From the NCBI GenBank assembly GCA_040507005.1, contig JBEVVS010000072.1, positions 1-64,000 of the forward strand: a DNA stretch of 64,000 bases, in the 5' to 3' direction. Source of the stretch: Thiodiazotropha sp040507005. GTDB taxonomy: Bacteria; Pseudomonadota; Gammaproteobacteria; Chromatiales; Chromatiaceae. The translations under genes were made by a program, and so were the position numbers. The notes beneath the pieces were generated by a model. The model ran no database searches. It saw only the letters and a list, made by a program, of their open reading frames with translations, and was not told the DNA's origin. Below, piece after piece: positions 7,764 to 16,492 of this stretch. Positions within the stretch are counted from its first letter, which is position 1, and the number at the start of each line of letters is the position of its first letter.

Positions 7764-9062
7764 CTAATCATCCAGCCAATAGAGATCATTCCCATAGACG
7801 ATATTTTTCTCGTTCTTGCGCTTTTCGTATAGGAACAGCTCAGTGTGGCTGTAGCCGTTGTCATGCAGCATGGTAATGGTGTAGTCATTCACCTGGTAAC
7901 TGCCTTTGTTCTTGGAACCATCTTTGCGCTTCGAGGAGACGCCCCCACCAACGTTACTGCCGATGACATTGGTGTTAGCGGAAGATCCATGCTTGTTGCT
8001 GCTGTGAACAGAGGTCAACAAGGGTGTGGTGTTGCCCCCGCCCATGCCGCTGTTGCTCTGCATCGAGAATGAGCTCATCTCAAAGCGGCCATCGTCATGG
8101 AAGATGATATGTTTCTTCCATGAACCGCTGTATTGACTGCCTCCCGCGTTGAGGAATTTTCCTGAGAGTTCCGTCCCCTCCGGCGCCATGATCCCGGGGC
8201 CTCCGCGTAAGTTATACCAGGTGCCCTTTTTCTTGTTCTTCATTTGATAGACGCCCCGCTTTTTTCTCCATTCTGTCCACTTGCGCGGCTGCACTCGCTT
8301 AGAGACCTCAATATCCAGTTCATCTGGGGGTATCCTGCAGTTCCTGTAGGCCGTGCCATCTTCGAACAGCAGATGGGTATAGACTTCGATACCACCCATT
8401 ACCACATCGATATCGCTATAGACCCAGACGAACTCGATATCATCGATATCGGCGCCTTCTCCGGGCGCAACACGAATCCGCTCCTTTATCTGCTTGGGTT
8501 TATCCTTGGCAATCTGTTTCGGCTTTGCAGCAGGTTTATTTTTGCCCTGTTTCGGGCCCGCATTTGCAAGCGCGGTTACAGAGGCTCTGCCGGATAGATA
8601 TTGCTTGGCATTGTCACGCACCTTATTAATCGCAAAGCCATACTTCAGCATCGATAATACTGATATATCGGCACTCGATATCATCGCGATGACATAGGCC
8701 CTGTCGCTATCGAGCTTGCCGCCTTCATAGGCGATGTTCATCTGTACCCCACGCTTCTTGTCCACGTATTGATTGCTTGTGGACCAGGCACTATCGACTG
8801 ATTTGAAATCCCACTTCGCCAATGGCTTACCAAGGCGATCTTGCATCTGTTGCACTTGCTTGGAGAACCACTGTCTCACGTCAGCACCGTTCAGATCATA
8901 GGGTCCTGAAGCAACATACATGAAGACCTTATCGCGCTGGATGTCATTGGGAAAATAGAGTCTCAGCCCCCCATCATCGGAGGTGGTCCATCCCTCCAGG
9001 GCAAGAGTGGAAGCGGCTAGGCTTAATAAGAAGAGAAATAGAAGTCCTTTTCCTGTTTTCAT
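7764..9062 (-). CDS. Hypothetical secreted protein
   Basis: A 432-residue protein with a clear signal peptide (residues 1-21, cleavage after LALA-like residues). The N-terminal half (about 23-160) is a compact mixed alpha/beta region; a Lys/Pro-rich linker (PKQGKNKPAAKPKQ) follows near 170-195; the C-terminal half is rich in Gly, Ser, Asn and aromatic residues with alternating beta strands, as in lipocalin-like or sugar-binding folds. No catalytic motif is seen and the family is not recognised. The export signal suggests a periplasmic or outside role. It has its own candidate terminator. Confidence 0.65.
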   Translation of the reverse strand: MKTGKGLLFLFLLSLAASTLALEGWTTSDDGGLRLYFPNDIQRDKVFMYVASGPYDLNGADVRQWFSKQVQQMQDRLGKPLAKWDFKSVDSAWSTSNQYVDKKRGVQMNIAYEGGKLDSDRAYVIAMISSADISVLSMLKYGFAINKVRDNAKQYLSGRASVTALANAGPKQGKNKPAAKPKQIAKDKPKQIKERIRVAPGEGADIDDIEFVWVYSDIDVVMGGIEVYTHLLFEDGTAYRNCRIPPDELDIEVSKRVQPRKWTEWRKKRGVYQMKNKKKGTWYNLRGGPGIMAPEGTELSGKFLNAGGSQYSGSWKKHIIFHDDGRFEMSSFSMQSNSGMGGGNTTPLLTSVHSSNKHGSSANTNVIGSNVGGGVSSKRKDGSKNKGSYQVNDYTITMLHDNGYSHTELFLYEKRKNEKNIVYGNDLYWLDD

Positions 9063-9136
9063 TCTGCAATCCCTTGTGCTGAATATAAGAGTAATGTTTG
9101 GGATGGATTATATCTGAATATCAAGCATAAACACCC

Positions 9137-9607
9137 CTAATCCGGGCCCTGCAACAGGATCAGTTCGAAACCGAGGTTGCGGTAGTCGTTGATCTGCGCC
9201 GGCCCCGAAGCAGAGACGTCCACGTATGCGGGAAAATCTTCCGGCGTGTAACCGTCCCATCCCGCATGTACGCCGCAGACATGCAGATCGATGTCATCGA
9301 CTCGCAGCTGTTTCGCCCGATCGTGGATCGGCGCCAGGAGTCCCTCGGCCTCATCCGCCAGCAGACCGAACTGCTCACGGCCATGGGTCACCACGGCAAT
9401 CGGCAGATCGGGAAAACGCTCTCGCAGCCGGGCACTTAAGCGGGCAATCTTAGTCAGTGCCCAGCCCAGGGCGTCGTCGTCATCCTCGATGATCTCGAAC
9501 ACCACGCCGGCAGGTTCTTCATCGGCCTCAAGCAGGCGATCGATCTGCGCATCGGCCAGGGCCAATCCAGATAGCGAAAGCAGTAATAACAGTGAGAGAA
9601 GGCGCAT
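9137..9607 (-). CDS. Exported DsrE-family protein
   Basis: A 156-residue protein. The start at 9607 (MRLLSLLLLLSL) is chosen because it opens a standard signal peptide and a GGGGAG sequence precedes it; a longer frame to 9664 lacks both. The mature part has the DsrE/YchN fold signature: an IARL-helix, a strand with PIAVVTHG, and the late CGVH motif, whose Cys lies at the position of the active Cys in DsrE/TusD-like sulfur carriers. The family moves sulfane sulfur or acts in oxidative sulfur metabolism; the exported branch has no defined reaction. Single gene, with no dsr partners beside it. Confidence 0.7.
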   Translation of the reverse strand: MRLLSLLLLLSLSGLALADAQIDRLLEADEEPAGVVFEIIEDDDDALGWALTKIARLSARLRERFPDLPIAVVTHGREQFGLLADEAEGLLAPIHDRAKQLRVDDIDLHVCGVHAGWDGYTPEDFPAYVDVSASGPAQINDYRNLGFELILLQGPD

Positions 9608-9699
9608 GCAGTGAACACTCCCCGGTTGTCCCATCAGTAGATGGACAGCAACCCCGGGATCCAAGTTTCAATATTATGACCTGTCACGGAATTTGTGGC

Positions 9700-10497
9700 T
9701 TAGGCGTCCAGGGATTGGGTGACATCCATCTCTTTCTTGTACTGAAATTGAAATCTGCAATCATCCGCCTCTTCCGCCGCACAACAGAGCTTCTCGATAT
9801 GGTGTTTCCCCGGCAGTGCGGTGCTAAGCAGACCTTTCAATGTGCCGAGCAGGAACTGGCAGGCGTGCTTCTGGGGTTTTTTCGCTCTGACGTTGATTTT
9901 CGATGAAGTGATCGCCAGCACATTGTTTTGCAGATGGGCCTCGGCCATGGGCGATATGGCCGGCAGGACCAATTGACTGAGGGCGTCGGGCAGATCCACT
10001 AACGGGGAAGTGAGTTTTTGCTGCTTATACAGATGCAATCCGAAGCTGTGCCCGAGCTCCCTGGCCCTGGTCAGACGCTCATCCTGGGGTATGGTACTCA
10101 AGATTTCATAAAGCCGCCCCCCCACATTGGGATAGCGGCTCAACAGGGAGAAGACCAGCATCCGGTCTCGTATCTCCTGGTCCCCCACCTCCGGGGCAAT
10201 AGTCTGTTGCTGCTCCGCCTGGGGCCTTTTTTCCTTGGCGGCTGCAGCGACGGGCTTGCCCTGGTGTTGTATCTTGTCGATAGAGAGAATACCGTGCACC
10301 CCCCTGAGCTGGTCGGTGATCTGCTGCTCGGAGGTTTCCGGGCCGTCCAGCACAAGCACCAGGTAGCGGGTATCGACGAATGGGGTATTTTTGAGGGTTC
10401 TTTGGGTACACACCAGATCCAATAGCTTCAACCGCTTGACGACTCTCAGTTGTATGCCCGGTGCCGATGCTATCTGCAGTACGATTTCTGTTATCAC
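9700..10497 (-). CDS. ACT-like plus V4R-like domain protein
   Basis: A 265-residue cytoplasmic protein. Residues 1-80 form an ACT-like ferredoxin fold (VITEIVLQIASAPG start, VDTRYLVLVLDG centre). A Gln/Ala-rich linker follows. The C-terminal half, about 100-260, resembles the 4-vinyl-reductase (V4R) ligand-binding domain, ending with the typical LLGTLKGLLSTA helix and ECxAxGD-like turn (KLCCAAEEADDCRFQF), where the paired cysteines may bind zinc. V4R domains bind small hydrophobic ligands. The GTG at 10497, with GGTGA seven bases before it, is preferred to the TTG at 10503. No operon partners; the ligand is unknown. Confidence 0.6.
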   Translation of the reverse strand: MITEIVLQIASAPGIQLRVVKRLKLLDLVCTQRTLKNTPFVDTRYLVLVLDGPETSEQQITDQLRGVHGILSIDKIQHQGKPVAAAAKEKRPQAEQQQTIAPEVGDQEIRDRMLVFSLLSRYPNVGGRLYEILSTIPQDERLTRARELGHSFGLHLYKQQKLTSPLVDLPDALSQLVLPAISPMAEAHLQNNVLAITSSKINVRAKKPQKHACQFLLGTLKGLLSTALPGKHHIEKLCCAAEEADDCRFQFQYKKEMDVTQSLDA

Positions 10498-10566
10498 GAT
10501 CAATTCACCCTTGGCGCCCTCCTGCTACCTAACCGGGCATTAGTCATAAACTAATTTTATCCATGT

Positions 10567-10594
10567 ATAATACATTCTAGGGGATATTATTCAA
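10567..10594 (-). promoter_or_regulatory. Candidate sigma-70 promoter for the ACT/V4R gene
   Basis: On the minus strand TTGAAT, 16 bases, then TATTAT, placing the start of transcription about 60 bases before the GTG start codon. A perfect TTGACA lies a little further upstream with poorer spacing. Confidence 0.4.
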
Positions 10595-10623
10595 ATTTGG
10601 CGGCTGTCAACGCCAAGGGGAGA

Positions 10624-10640
10624 AACCGCACTGCGCGGTT
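10624..10640 (-). terminator. Weak hairpin after the 228-residue membrane protein gene
   Basis: AACCGC and GCGGTT pair around a five-base loop about 70 bases after the stop; the following minus-strand bases are TCTCC, so the U-tract is poor. It may be a factor-assisted terminator or chance. Confidence 0.25.
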
Positions 10641-10711
10641 ACAATCGAGCAAGTATCAGGCACTGAGCAGCAAGGGACCTGGATCCTCAAGCAATCTGTT
10701 CCGGCATGAAA

Positions 10712-11398
10712 TTATTGGTGACTATCCAGTGACGAGGAGTCAGGCCCTGCTAGAGGATCGTCAGTTGAAATCGGCGTTTCATTGAATAGGGTGAAGACAT
10801 ACTGCTTGCCATTTTCGTACTTGCCGACCAGGGGGCCGTTCCAAATCAACTTCCTGACTTGTGACAGCTCCATGTTAGTACTGGCGGCAAGCTCTGTTGC
10901 CTCAATCCACCCCTCCGCATCATTGATGGCGCGGTCCAGATCGCTTATTGATCCAATCTCCAACGCTTTTATCCCGTCGTATAAACGCAATGTATATACC
11001 GTTGGGTAGTAAAAATAGTTTGGGGCAAGATGCTTGAGCAGAGCAGAAAAGGTCTCATAGCTACCTAGGCCTTGTTCGCGAATCCTGTCGTTTAGCGTCT
11101 CACGAATACTAATGACTTTTCCAGTACCCCCGCGATACATCGCGAATAGTACGGAATAGGCAACAAAAAGCGATCCGAGCAGCGTCCCCAATACTAGGGG
11201 ACCATGCCCCGCTGCGGCTCGGAAATTAGTGCCAGTCAATTGGATGAGACCCAATGCCGATACTCCAGCGAACAGGGCCCATCCCCAACTGTATTTGCCT
11301 AACCGGGCTTTTGAATCACTAAGTATCCAAAGCGGTACAACGACCGGTGAAACGAAAAGTAGATACATCCCTATTTTAAATAGCAGTGCTTGGTCCAT
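10712..11398 (-). CDS. Hypothetical membrane protein with cytosolic C-terminal domain
   Basis: A 228-residue protein. Three hydrophobic segments are seen at about residues 8-26, 35-55 and 68-88. The rest, about 95-228, is soluble and ends with a basic/aromatic patch (NGPLVGKYENGKQYVFTLF). The region around residue 160-190 (ELAASTNMELSQVRKLIWNG) could be a short helix-turn-helix, as in stand-alone DNA-binding domains, but this is a guess. No family is recognised. Divergent from the DUF1820 gene across a 173-base gap. Confidence 0.55.
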   Translation of the reverse strand: MDQALLFKIGMYLLFVSPVVVPLWILSDSKARLGKYSWGWALFAGVSALGLIQLTGTNFRAAAGHGPLVLGTLLGSLFVAYSVLFAMYRGGTGKVISIRETLNDRIREQGLGSYETFSALLKHLAPNYFYYPTVYTLRLYDGIKALEIGSISDLDRAINDAEGWIEATELAASTNMELSQVRKLIWNGPLVGKYENGKQYVFTLFNETPISTDDPLAGPDSSSLDSHQ

Positions 11399-11571
11399 AT
11401 CTGCTTAGATCCATTAAGCTAAAAACATTGGATAATGGTGTACAATTATCTCATCCCCTGTGACAGCTTCCCACTATTTTTTGTATTGCAAGCTGCTGCA
11501 GCGGGTGGGTGGAAGCGGTATCTGCGGATTCGGGTATTACTACGATTAGATCCTGACATGTAGAGTCAGTC

Positions 11572-11907
11572 ATGCGTATATTTAAAGTCGTCTTTCTCAA
11601 CCAGGGTAAGGTCTACGAGATCTTCGCCAAGACGGTGCATCAAGGTGAGCTCTATGGCTTTGTGGAAATCGAGGACCTGATCTTTCAGGAGACCAGCACG
11701 GTGGTGGTGGATCCCTCCGCTGAAAAGCTGAAACAGGAGTTCTCCGGCGTACACCGCACACGGATACCCATCCATGCGGTGATTCGTATCGACGAGGTGG
11801 AGAAGAGCGAGCATGGGCCGGGCAAAATCATAGAGATAGATTCCGACTCGAATATCACCCCTTTTCCCAATCACCTGTTCGATCCCAAGAAGAGACCCGA
11901 TAAATAG
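11572..11907 (+). CDS. DUF1820 family protein
   Basis: A 111-residue soluble protein whose start MRIFKVVFLNQGKVYEIFA and following GFVEIEDLIF are characteristic of DUF1820, a family found widely in gammaproteobacteria. The function is unknown. The protein is beta-rich, with a conserved acidic patch and a C-terminal HLFDP stretch. It is followed 55 bases later by the ankyrin lipoprotein gene on the same strand, so the two may be co-transcribed. Confidence 0.8.
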   Translation: MRIFKVVFLNQGKVYEIFAKTVHQGELYGFVEIEDLIFQETSTVVVDPSAEKLKQEFSGVHRTRIPIHAVIRIDEVEKSEHGPGKIIEIDSDSNITPFPNHLFDPKKRPDK

Positions 11908-11962
11908 CTGCTGATTGCGATTTGGCATTGAGCCCCTGGCGCTGCTGGTGAGAATAGATGGG

Positions 11963-12538
11963 ATGAGATCTATTCACTCCCCCGCCACTCAACTGCTGGG
12001 CATCATGCTACTGCTATCGCCGATCTGGCATGGTTGCAGCAGCGATACGCCTGAACAACAGGTCGTGGATCAGCCCCCGGCGTTGCTGATCGCCGCCGAG
12101 AGCGGCGACCTCCCTACCCTCACCAGGCTGATCGAGGGTGACGGGGCTGTCATCGATGTCAAGGATGCCTGTTTCTGGACCCCTCTGATGAAGGCCGCGT
12201 TGAACGGCCATAGGGAAGCCGTCCAGCAGCTGATTCTGGCCGGTGCCGACGTCAACCAGAAGGACAAAGGGGGTTACACATCACTGATGCTGGCAGCATC
12301 CAACAATCATCCGCAGGTGATCGATCTTCTGCTGGAGGCGGGGGCCCAGATCGATCTGGTAGAGACGACTCAGGGTTGGACCGCATTGATCTGGGCGGCG
12401 AAACGGGGCCATAGGGCGGCCGTGGAAAGTCTGTTGGCTCACCCGGCCGATCGGGAGATAAAGGACTTCTCCGGAAAGCGGGCTGTGGATTGGGCCAGGG
12501 AGAGCCAGTTTCCTGAGGTTGTCTCTTTGCTGGAATAG
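11963..12538 (+). CDS. Ankyrin-repeat lipoprotein or exported protein
   Basis: A 191-residue protein. The ATG at 11963 is chosen because GGTGAG lies nine bases before it and it opens a signal sequence (TQLLGIMLLLSPIWHGC), whose Cys could be a lipid attachment site although the lipobox is not ideal. The frame also extends to a TTG at 11915 without support. Four ankyrin repeats follow from about residue 38: each carries the TPLMKAA / TSLMLAA / TALIWAA helix start. Ankyrin repeats bind proteins; a periplasmic binding or protective role is inferred, as with other bacterial periplasmic ankyrin proteins near stress enzymes. No partner gene is evident. Confidence 0.75.
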   Translation: MRSIHSPATQLLGIMLLLSPIWHGCSSDTPEQQVVDQPPALLIAAESGDLPTLTRLIEGDGAVIDVKDACFWTPLMKAALNGHREAVQQLILAGADVNQKDKGGYTSLMLAASNNHPQVIDLLLEAGAQIDLVETTQGWTALIWAAKRGHRAAVESLLAHPADREIKDFSGKRAVDWARESQFPEVVSLLE

Positions 12539-12673
12539 ATAGAGCGCAGCGCTCCATTAGCAGAATATGCTAATTAACTGATCCAGATCATCACCCCGGA
12601 AGCATGCCAATTCTATGATAGTTATTTAGATAGCTCCTATCTGTGATCGAGCGTTTCTCAGGAGGGATCTCTC

Positions 12674-13132
12674 ATGCCTCAACACATCACCAACGACCAT
12701 GATCTTCGAGAAGCAATCAGCGGACTGACACCCGTTGAACAGCGTGCCCTGGGTGGTCAGTTTGTCGCCAACGTGGGTCATTTGAGTCAAGACTCGCGGA
12801 TCAACCGTGCCGTCGACGTGGCTGCCAATCCGGATATATCCCTGGCTGAGCTGGAGGAGACCTATAAGACCGTGAAGGCGTTTGCGACACAAACCTATAC
12901 CGCTTGCGGTAGCGATGCGGACTGGGCGGCACAGGCCGAGCATTTTGTCGCAGCGGCTGCGGCGGCTGCACTCTCCAGTGATGACCAGGCCGGTGCGCGG
13001 GGGGTCTGGAAGGCCGCAATGCAAGCCCGCATGGCGAAAAATTGCGAGATGATTCTAACCGATGACGGTGCTGTTGCGAATGAGTCGGAAAACCAATATC
13101 AGATGGCTGAGCGCTATCTGGCGGGGTTGTAA
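12674..13132 (+). CDS. Hypothetical soluble protein
   Basis: A 152-residue protein, nearly all helical and rich in Ala, Gln and Asp, beginning MPQHITNDHDLREAISGL. A strong ribosome binding site (CAGGAGGG) precedes the ATG at a good distance. No signal peptide, no membrane segment, and two lone Cys residues. I do not recognise the family. It is a single gene convergent with pilU; a GC-rich hairpin separates the two. Confidence 0.65.
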   Translation: MPQHITNDHDLREAISGLTPVEQRALGGQFVANVGHLSQDSRINRAVDVAANPDISLAELEETYKTVKAFATQTYTACGSDADWAAQAEHFVAAAAAAALSSDDQAGARGVWKAAMQARMAKNCEMILTDDGAVANESENQYQMAERYLAGL

Positions 13133-13142
13133 TCTCAGTTGA

Positions 13143-13162
13143 GGGTGCGGCTCTCCGCACCC
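13143..13162. terminator. GC-rich hairpin between convergent genes
   Basis: GGGTGCGG-CTCT-CCGCACCC, a perfect eight-base stem between the plus-strand gene ending at 13132 and pilU ending at 13179. There is no T run on either side. The same stem with a different loop occurs at 35861-35880. Confidence 0.4.
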
Positions 13163-13178
13163 CAGCCAGTTTCGTTGA

Positions 13179-14303
13179 TCAGTGCTTGCCATCCGATAGG
13201 GTGATCCCATCCAATTCATCGATCAGAGAATCGCTGGTATGGGAGGCGCCCAGTTTTATCATCAGGCGTACATCGTTGGCCGAATCGGCATGGGCCAAGG
13301 CATTCTCATAACTGATGACCCCCTCTTCGTAGAGCTGGAAGAGATGCTGGTCAAAGGTAATCATGCCGTGTTCCGTCGAGCGCTTCATCAGCTCCTTGAG
13401 TTTATGGATTTCACCCTTGCGAATCAGCTCCGCGGCCAAGGGGGTATTCAACATCACCTCCACGGCGGCGCGTCGGCCGTTGCCGTCCGCTTTCGGGATC
13501 AGTTGCTGCGCCACTATCGCCTTCAGGTTCAGGGATAGATCCATGAAGATCTGCTCCCTGGCATCCTCCGGAAAGAAGTGGATGACTCGATCGAGTGCCT
13601 GATTGGCATTGTTTGCATGCAGGGTCGAGAGGCAAAGATGTCCGGTTTCGGCGAAGGCAATGGCGTGCTCCATGGTCTTTCGGGTACGTATCTCACCAAT
13701 CAGAATCACATCCGGCGCCTGGCGCAATGTGTTCTTAAGCGCCACTTCATAGGAGTCTGTATCTATGCCCACTTCACGTTGGGTAATGATGCACTGGTCG
13801 TGATCGTGCATATACTCGATGGGGTCTTCGATACTGACGATATGACCATCGCCTCGGGTGTTGCGATAGCCGATCATGGCCGCCAGCGAGGTCGACTTAC
13901 CGGTGCCGGTAGCGCCGACGAAGATCACCAAGCCACGCTTGACCATGGAGAGATCTTGCAGAATGCTGGGAAGATAGAGTGATTCCAATGTGGGTATCTT
14001 GGTTTCAATCCGGCGTAATACCATCCCCACAGTATCCCGTTGATAAAAACTGCTGACCCTGAAGCGGCCCAATCTTTTTACACTGATGGCGAAATTACAC
14101 TCCTTTGTTTCATCGAACTCCTTCTGTTGCGCATCGGTCATGATGCTATAGACCATCTCCTTGGTCTGCCTGGGTGTCAAAGGGGTCTTGTTGATGGGAT
14201 GAATCTTTCCATCCACCTTGATGGATGGCTCTCGCCCTGCGGTTACGAACAGATCGGACGCCTTGTTTTTCACCACCACGGATAGCAGTGCGTTCAAATC
14301 CAT
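13179..14303 (-). CDS. pilU: Type IV pilus retraction ATPase PilU
   Basis: A 374-residue hexameric ATPase that, together with PilT, powers retraction of type IV pili at the inner membrane. The GspE-type core has Walker A GATGTGKST near residue 129-137, the Asp box (IVSIEDPIEY), Walker B (DVILIGEIR) and His box (TLHANNANQ). The N-terminal PAS-like domain (DLFVTAGREPSIKVDG) is as in PilU. Length matches PilU rather than PilT, and the AIRNLIRE motif of PilT is replaced here by LAAELIRKG. It lies 123 bases after pilT on the same strand, the order seen in Pseudomonas. Confidence 0.93.
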   Translation of the reverse strand: MDLNALLSVVVKNKASDLFVTAGREPSIKVDGKIHPINKTPLTPRQTKEMVYSIMTDAQQKEFDETKECNFAISVKRLGRFRVSSFYQRDTVGMVLRRIETKIPTLESLYLPSILQDLSMVKRGLVIFVGATGTGKSTSLAAMIGYRNTRGDGHIVSIEDPIEYMHDHDQCIITQREVGIDTDSYEVALKNTLRQAPDVILIGEIRTRKTMEHAIAFAETGHLCLSTLHANNANQALDRVIHFFPEDAREQIFMDLSLNLKAIVAQQLIPKADGNGRRAAVEVMLNTPLAAELIRKGEIHKLKELMKRSTEHGMITFDQHLFQLYEEGVISYENALAHADSANDVRLMIKLGASHTSDSLIDELDGITLSDGKH

Positions 14304-14426
14304 AATCTTATCCTCTTGATTCAGATTCCAACCCGGCAGCGATCAAATGCCGCTTACTCAGACAGCTGATAGCAACCGCTAACGGGGCTGAACAGGTGTC
14401 ATCATACACCTGGAAGATAATATAGT

Positions 14427-15461
14427 TTAGAACTGATCCTTATTTTGCGCTTTGGCCTTGGCATCGAGACGACTTACGACACCACGCTGCACCAACTCCT
14501 TCAGGGCCTGGTCCATGGTCTGCATACCCGCTGCCTGTCCGGTCTGGATCGCGGAATACATCTGCGCCACCTTATCCTCACGGATCAGGTTACGGATCGC
14601 GGGTGTGCCGATCATGATCTCCCATGCAGCGATTCGTCCGCCGCCGATCTTTTTCAGCAGGGTCTGGGCGATGACAGATCGCAGGGATTCGGACAGCATG
14701 GATCGCACCATCGATTTCTCTCCCGCCGGAAAGACGTCAATGATACGGTCGATGGTCTTGGCCGCTGAACTGGTGTGCAGGGTGCCGAATACCAGGTGAC
14801 CGGTTTCGGCGGCGGTCAAAGCGAGGCGGATGGTTTCCAGATCACGCAGCTCGCCCACCAGGATGATATCCGGGTCTTCACGCAAGGCCGAGCGCAGCGC
14901 CTCGGAAAATCCCAAGGTGTCACGATGCACTTCGCGCTGGTTGATCAAACACTTCTTGCTGGAGTGAACAAACTCGATCGGATCCTCGATGGTGAGAATA
15001 TGGGAGTAGTCGTTGTCGTTCTTGTAATCCATCATCGCGGCCAGGGTGGTCGATTTACCTGAGCCTGTCGGCCCGGTCACCAGCACCAGCCCTCGGGGCA
15101 CATCCACGATATCCTTGAAGGTCGAGGGGCAGCCGAGCTCTTCCAGGGTCAGTACCTTGGATGGGATGGTACGAAAAACCGCCGATGCACCGCGGGCCTG
15201 ATTGAAGGCGTTGACACGAAACCTCGCCAAACCGGGAATCTCAAAGGAGAAGTCATTCTCAAGGAACTCCTCGAAGTCTTTGCGCTGTTTGTCGTTCATG
15301 ATGTCATACACAAGGGCGTGCACGACCTTGTGTTCAAGGGCGGGGACATTGATGCGTCTGATGTCGCCATCCACACGAATCATGGGTGGCAAACCGGCAG
15401 AGAGATGCAAGTCTGATGCGTTGTGCTTGACACTGAAGGCCAGAAGTTCAGCGATATCCAT
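14427..15461 (-). CDS. pilT: Type IV pilus retraction ATPase PilT
   Basis: A 344-residue motor ATPase that retracts type IV pili, giving twitching motility and DNA uptake. Walker A GPTGSGKSTT is near residues 128-137, the Asp box ILTIEDPIEF, Walker B DIILVGELRD and His box TLHTSSAAKT follow, and the PilT-specific AIRNLIRE motif is present near residue 290. The N-terminus (ASDLHLSAGLPPMIRVDG) is typical. Divergent from yggS-proC across a 286-base region that must hold the promoters of both operons. The rest of the pilus machinery is not in the window. Confidence 0.96.
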   Translation of the reverse strand: MDIAELLAFSVKHNASDLHLSAGLPPMIRVDGDIRRINVPALEHKVVHALVYDIMNDKQRKDFEEFLENDFSFEIPGLARFRVNAFNQARGASAVFRTIPSKVLTLEELGCPSTFKDIVDVPRGLVLVTGPTGSGKSTTLAAMMDYKNDNDYSHILTIEDPIEFVHSSKKCLINQREVHRDTLGFSEALRSALREDPDIILVGELRDLETIRLALTAAETGHLVFGTLHTSSAAKTIDRIIDVFPAGEKSMVRSMLSESLRSVIAQTLLKKIGGGRIAAWEIMIGTPAIRNLIREDKVAQMYSAIQTGQAAGMQTMDQALKELVQRGVVSRLDAKAKAQNKDQF

Positions 15462-15747
15462 TCATTCCCCCATTTGAAATTCTAAAGACCCATGATGAGT
15501 CGCGATATAGACACTTTAGCGATGTTCCGCGATGATGGCATTCCCTATCCATAGATTTGCGCTTTTCATAGCTATCGTCCCAAAAATAGATAAGTTTAGC
15601 TATCTTGCGCTTAAAAATTAAGGAAATACGCTCTGCATTTGAGGCAGTTCTACTTGAAATGGCATCCACTTGACCTCACTTTGCAGGATACTATAAAGAT
15701 CGACCCGGCAAACAAGCAAATTACACAATTGAATTGATCTACCCAGC

Positions 15748-16455
15748 GTGACAGACGAGACTCGAAACAGGCTACAGCAGCACTATCAACAGGTGTTGCA
15801 GCGAATTCGCCAGGCGGAAACCACAGCTGAACGAACAGCAGACAGCGTTCAGCTCCTCGCTGTCAGCAAGACCAGGAGTGCCGAGGAGATAGCATTGTTG
15901 GCGGATCTGGGACAGAGGCGTTTCGGCGAAAACTACCTGCAGGAGGCGCTGGCAAAGATTGACCAATTAGGCGACAAAGGCCTGGAATGGCACTTCATTG
16001 GCCGTATCCAGAGTAACAAGACCCGACCGATAGCCGAAAATTTCGCCTGGGTTCACAGTGTCTCCAGCCTTAAACATGCCACGCGGCTGAGCGAGCAGCG
16101 TCCCTCAGATCTGCCACCTTTGAATGTCTGTCTCCAGATCAATACCAGTGGCGAATCGAGCAAGGACGGTCTCAGCGAAGCGGCCCTGAAAGAGCAGTTC
16201 GAGGCCTATACTGCGCTCCCCAATCTGCGTATCAGAGGACTGATGACCATCCCGGCGCCTGCTGCGGGGAAAGCGGCTCAACATGTCCCCTTAAAGGGGT
16301 TAAGATTGCTACGGGATGAACTTGCGTCTGCGCAGATACCGCTGGATACCCTATCCATGGGCATGTCCGACGATCTTGAGGCCGCCATTGAAGAGGGGGC
16401 GACGATCGTCAGAATAGGCACCGCAATTTTCGGACCGCGGCAGTATAATCAGTGA
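15748..16455 (+). CDS. yggS: YggS/PLPBP family pyridoxal phosphate homeostasis protein
   Basis: A 235-residue PLP-binding protein with the alanine racemase N-terminal barrel fold but no racemase activity; it balances free PLP and amino acid pools. The PLP lysine lies in LLAVSKTRSAEEI near residue 36, and FGENYLQEA, WHFIGRIQSNK, and the late phosphate-binding SMGMSDDLEAAI are the family marks. Start is GTG (15748). First gene of yggS-proC-yggT-yggU, a very conserved gammaproteobacterial operon opposite pilT. Confidence 0.93.
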   Translation: MTDETRNRLQQHYQQVLQRIRQAETTAERTADSVQLLAVSKTRSAEEIALLADLGQRRFGENYLQEALAKIDQLGDKGLEWHFIGRIQSNKTRPIAENFAWVHSVSSLKHATRLSEQRPSDLPPLNVCLQINTSGESSKDGLSEAALKEQFEAYTALPNLRIRGLMTIPAPAAGKAAQHVPLKGLRLLRDELASAQIPLDTLSMGMSDDLEAAIEEGATIVRIGTAIFGPRQYNQ

Positions 16456-16492
16456 AGCTTGCACCCGTACAACAAGAGTGAACAGCACTGGC

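Noticed and set aside
9608..9664. Longer N-terminus of the DsrE-like protein
   Set aside because: It would put 19 residues before a clean signal peptide and has no ribosome binding site.
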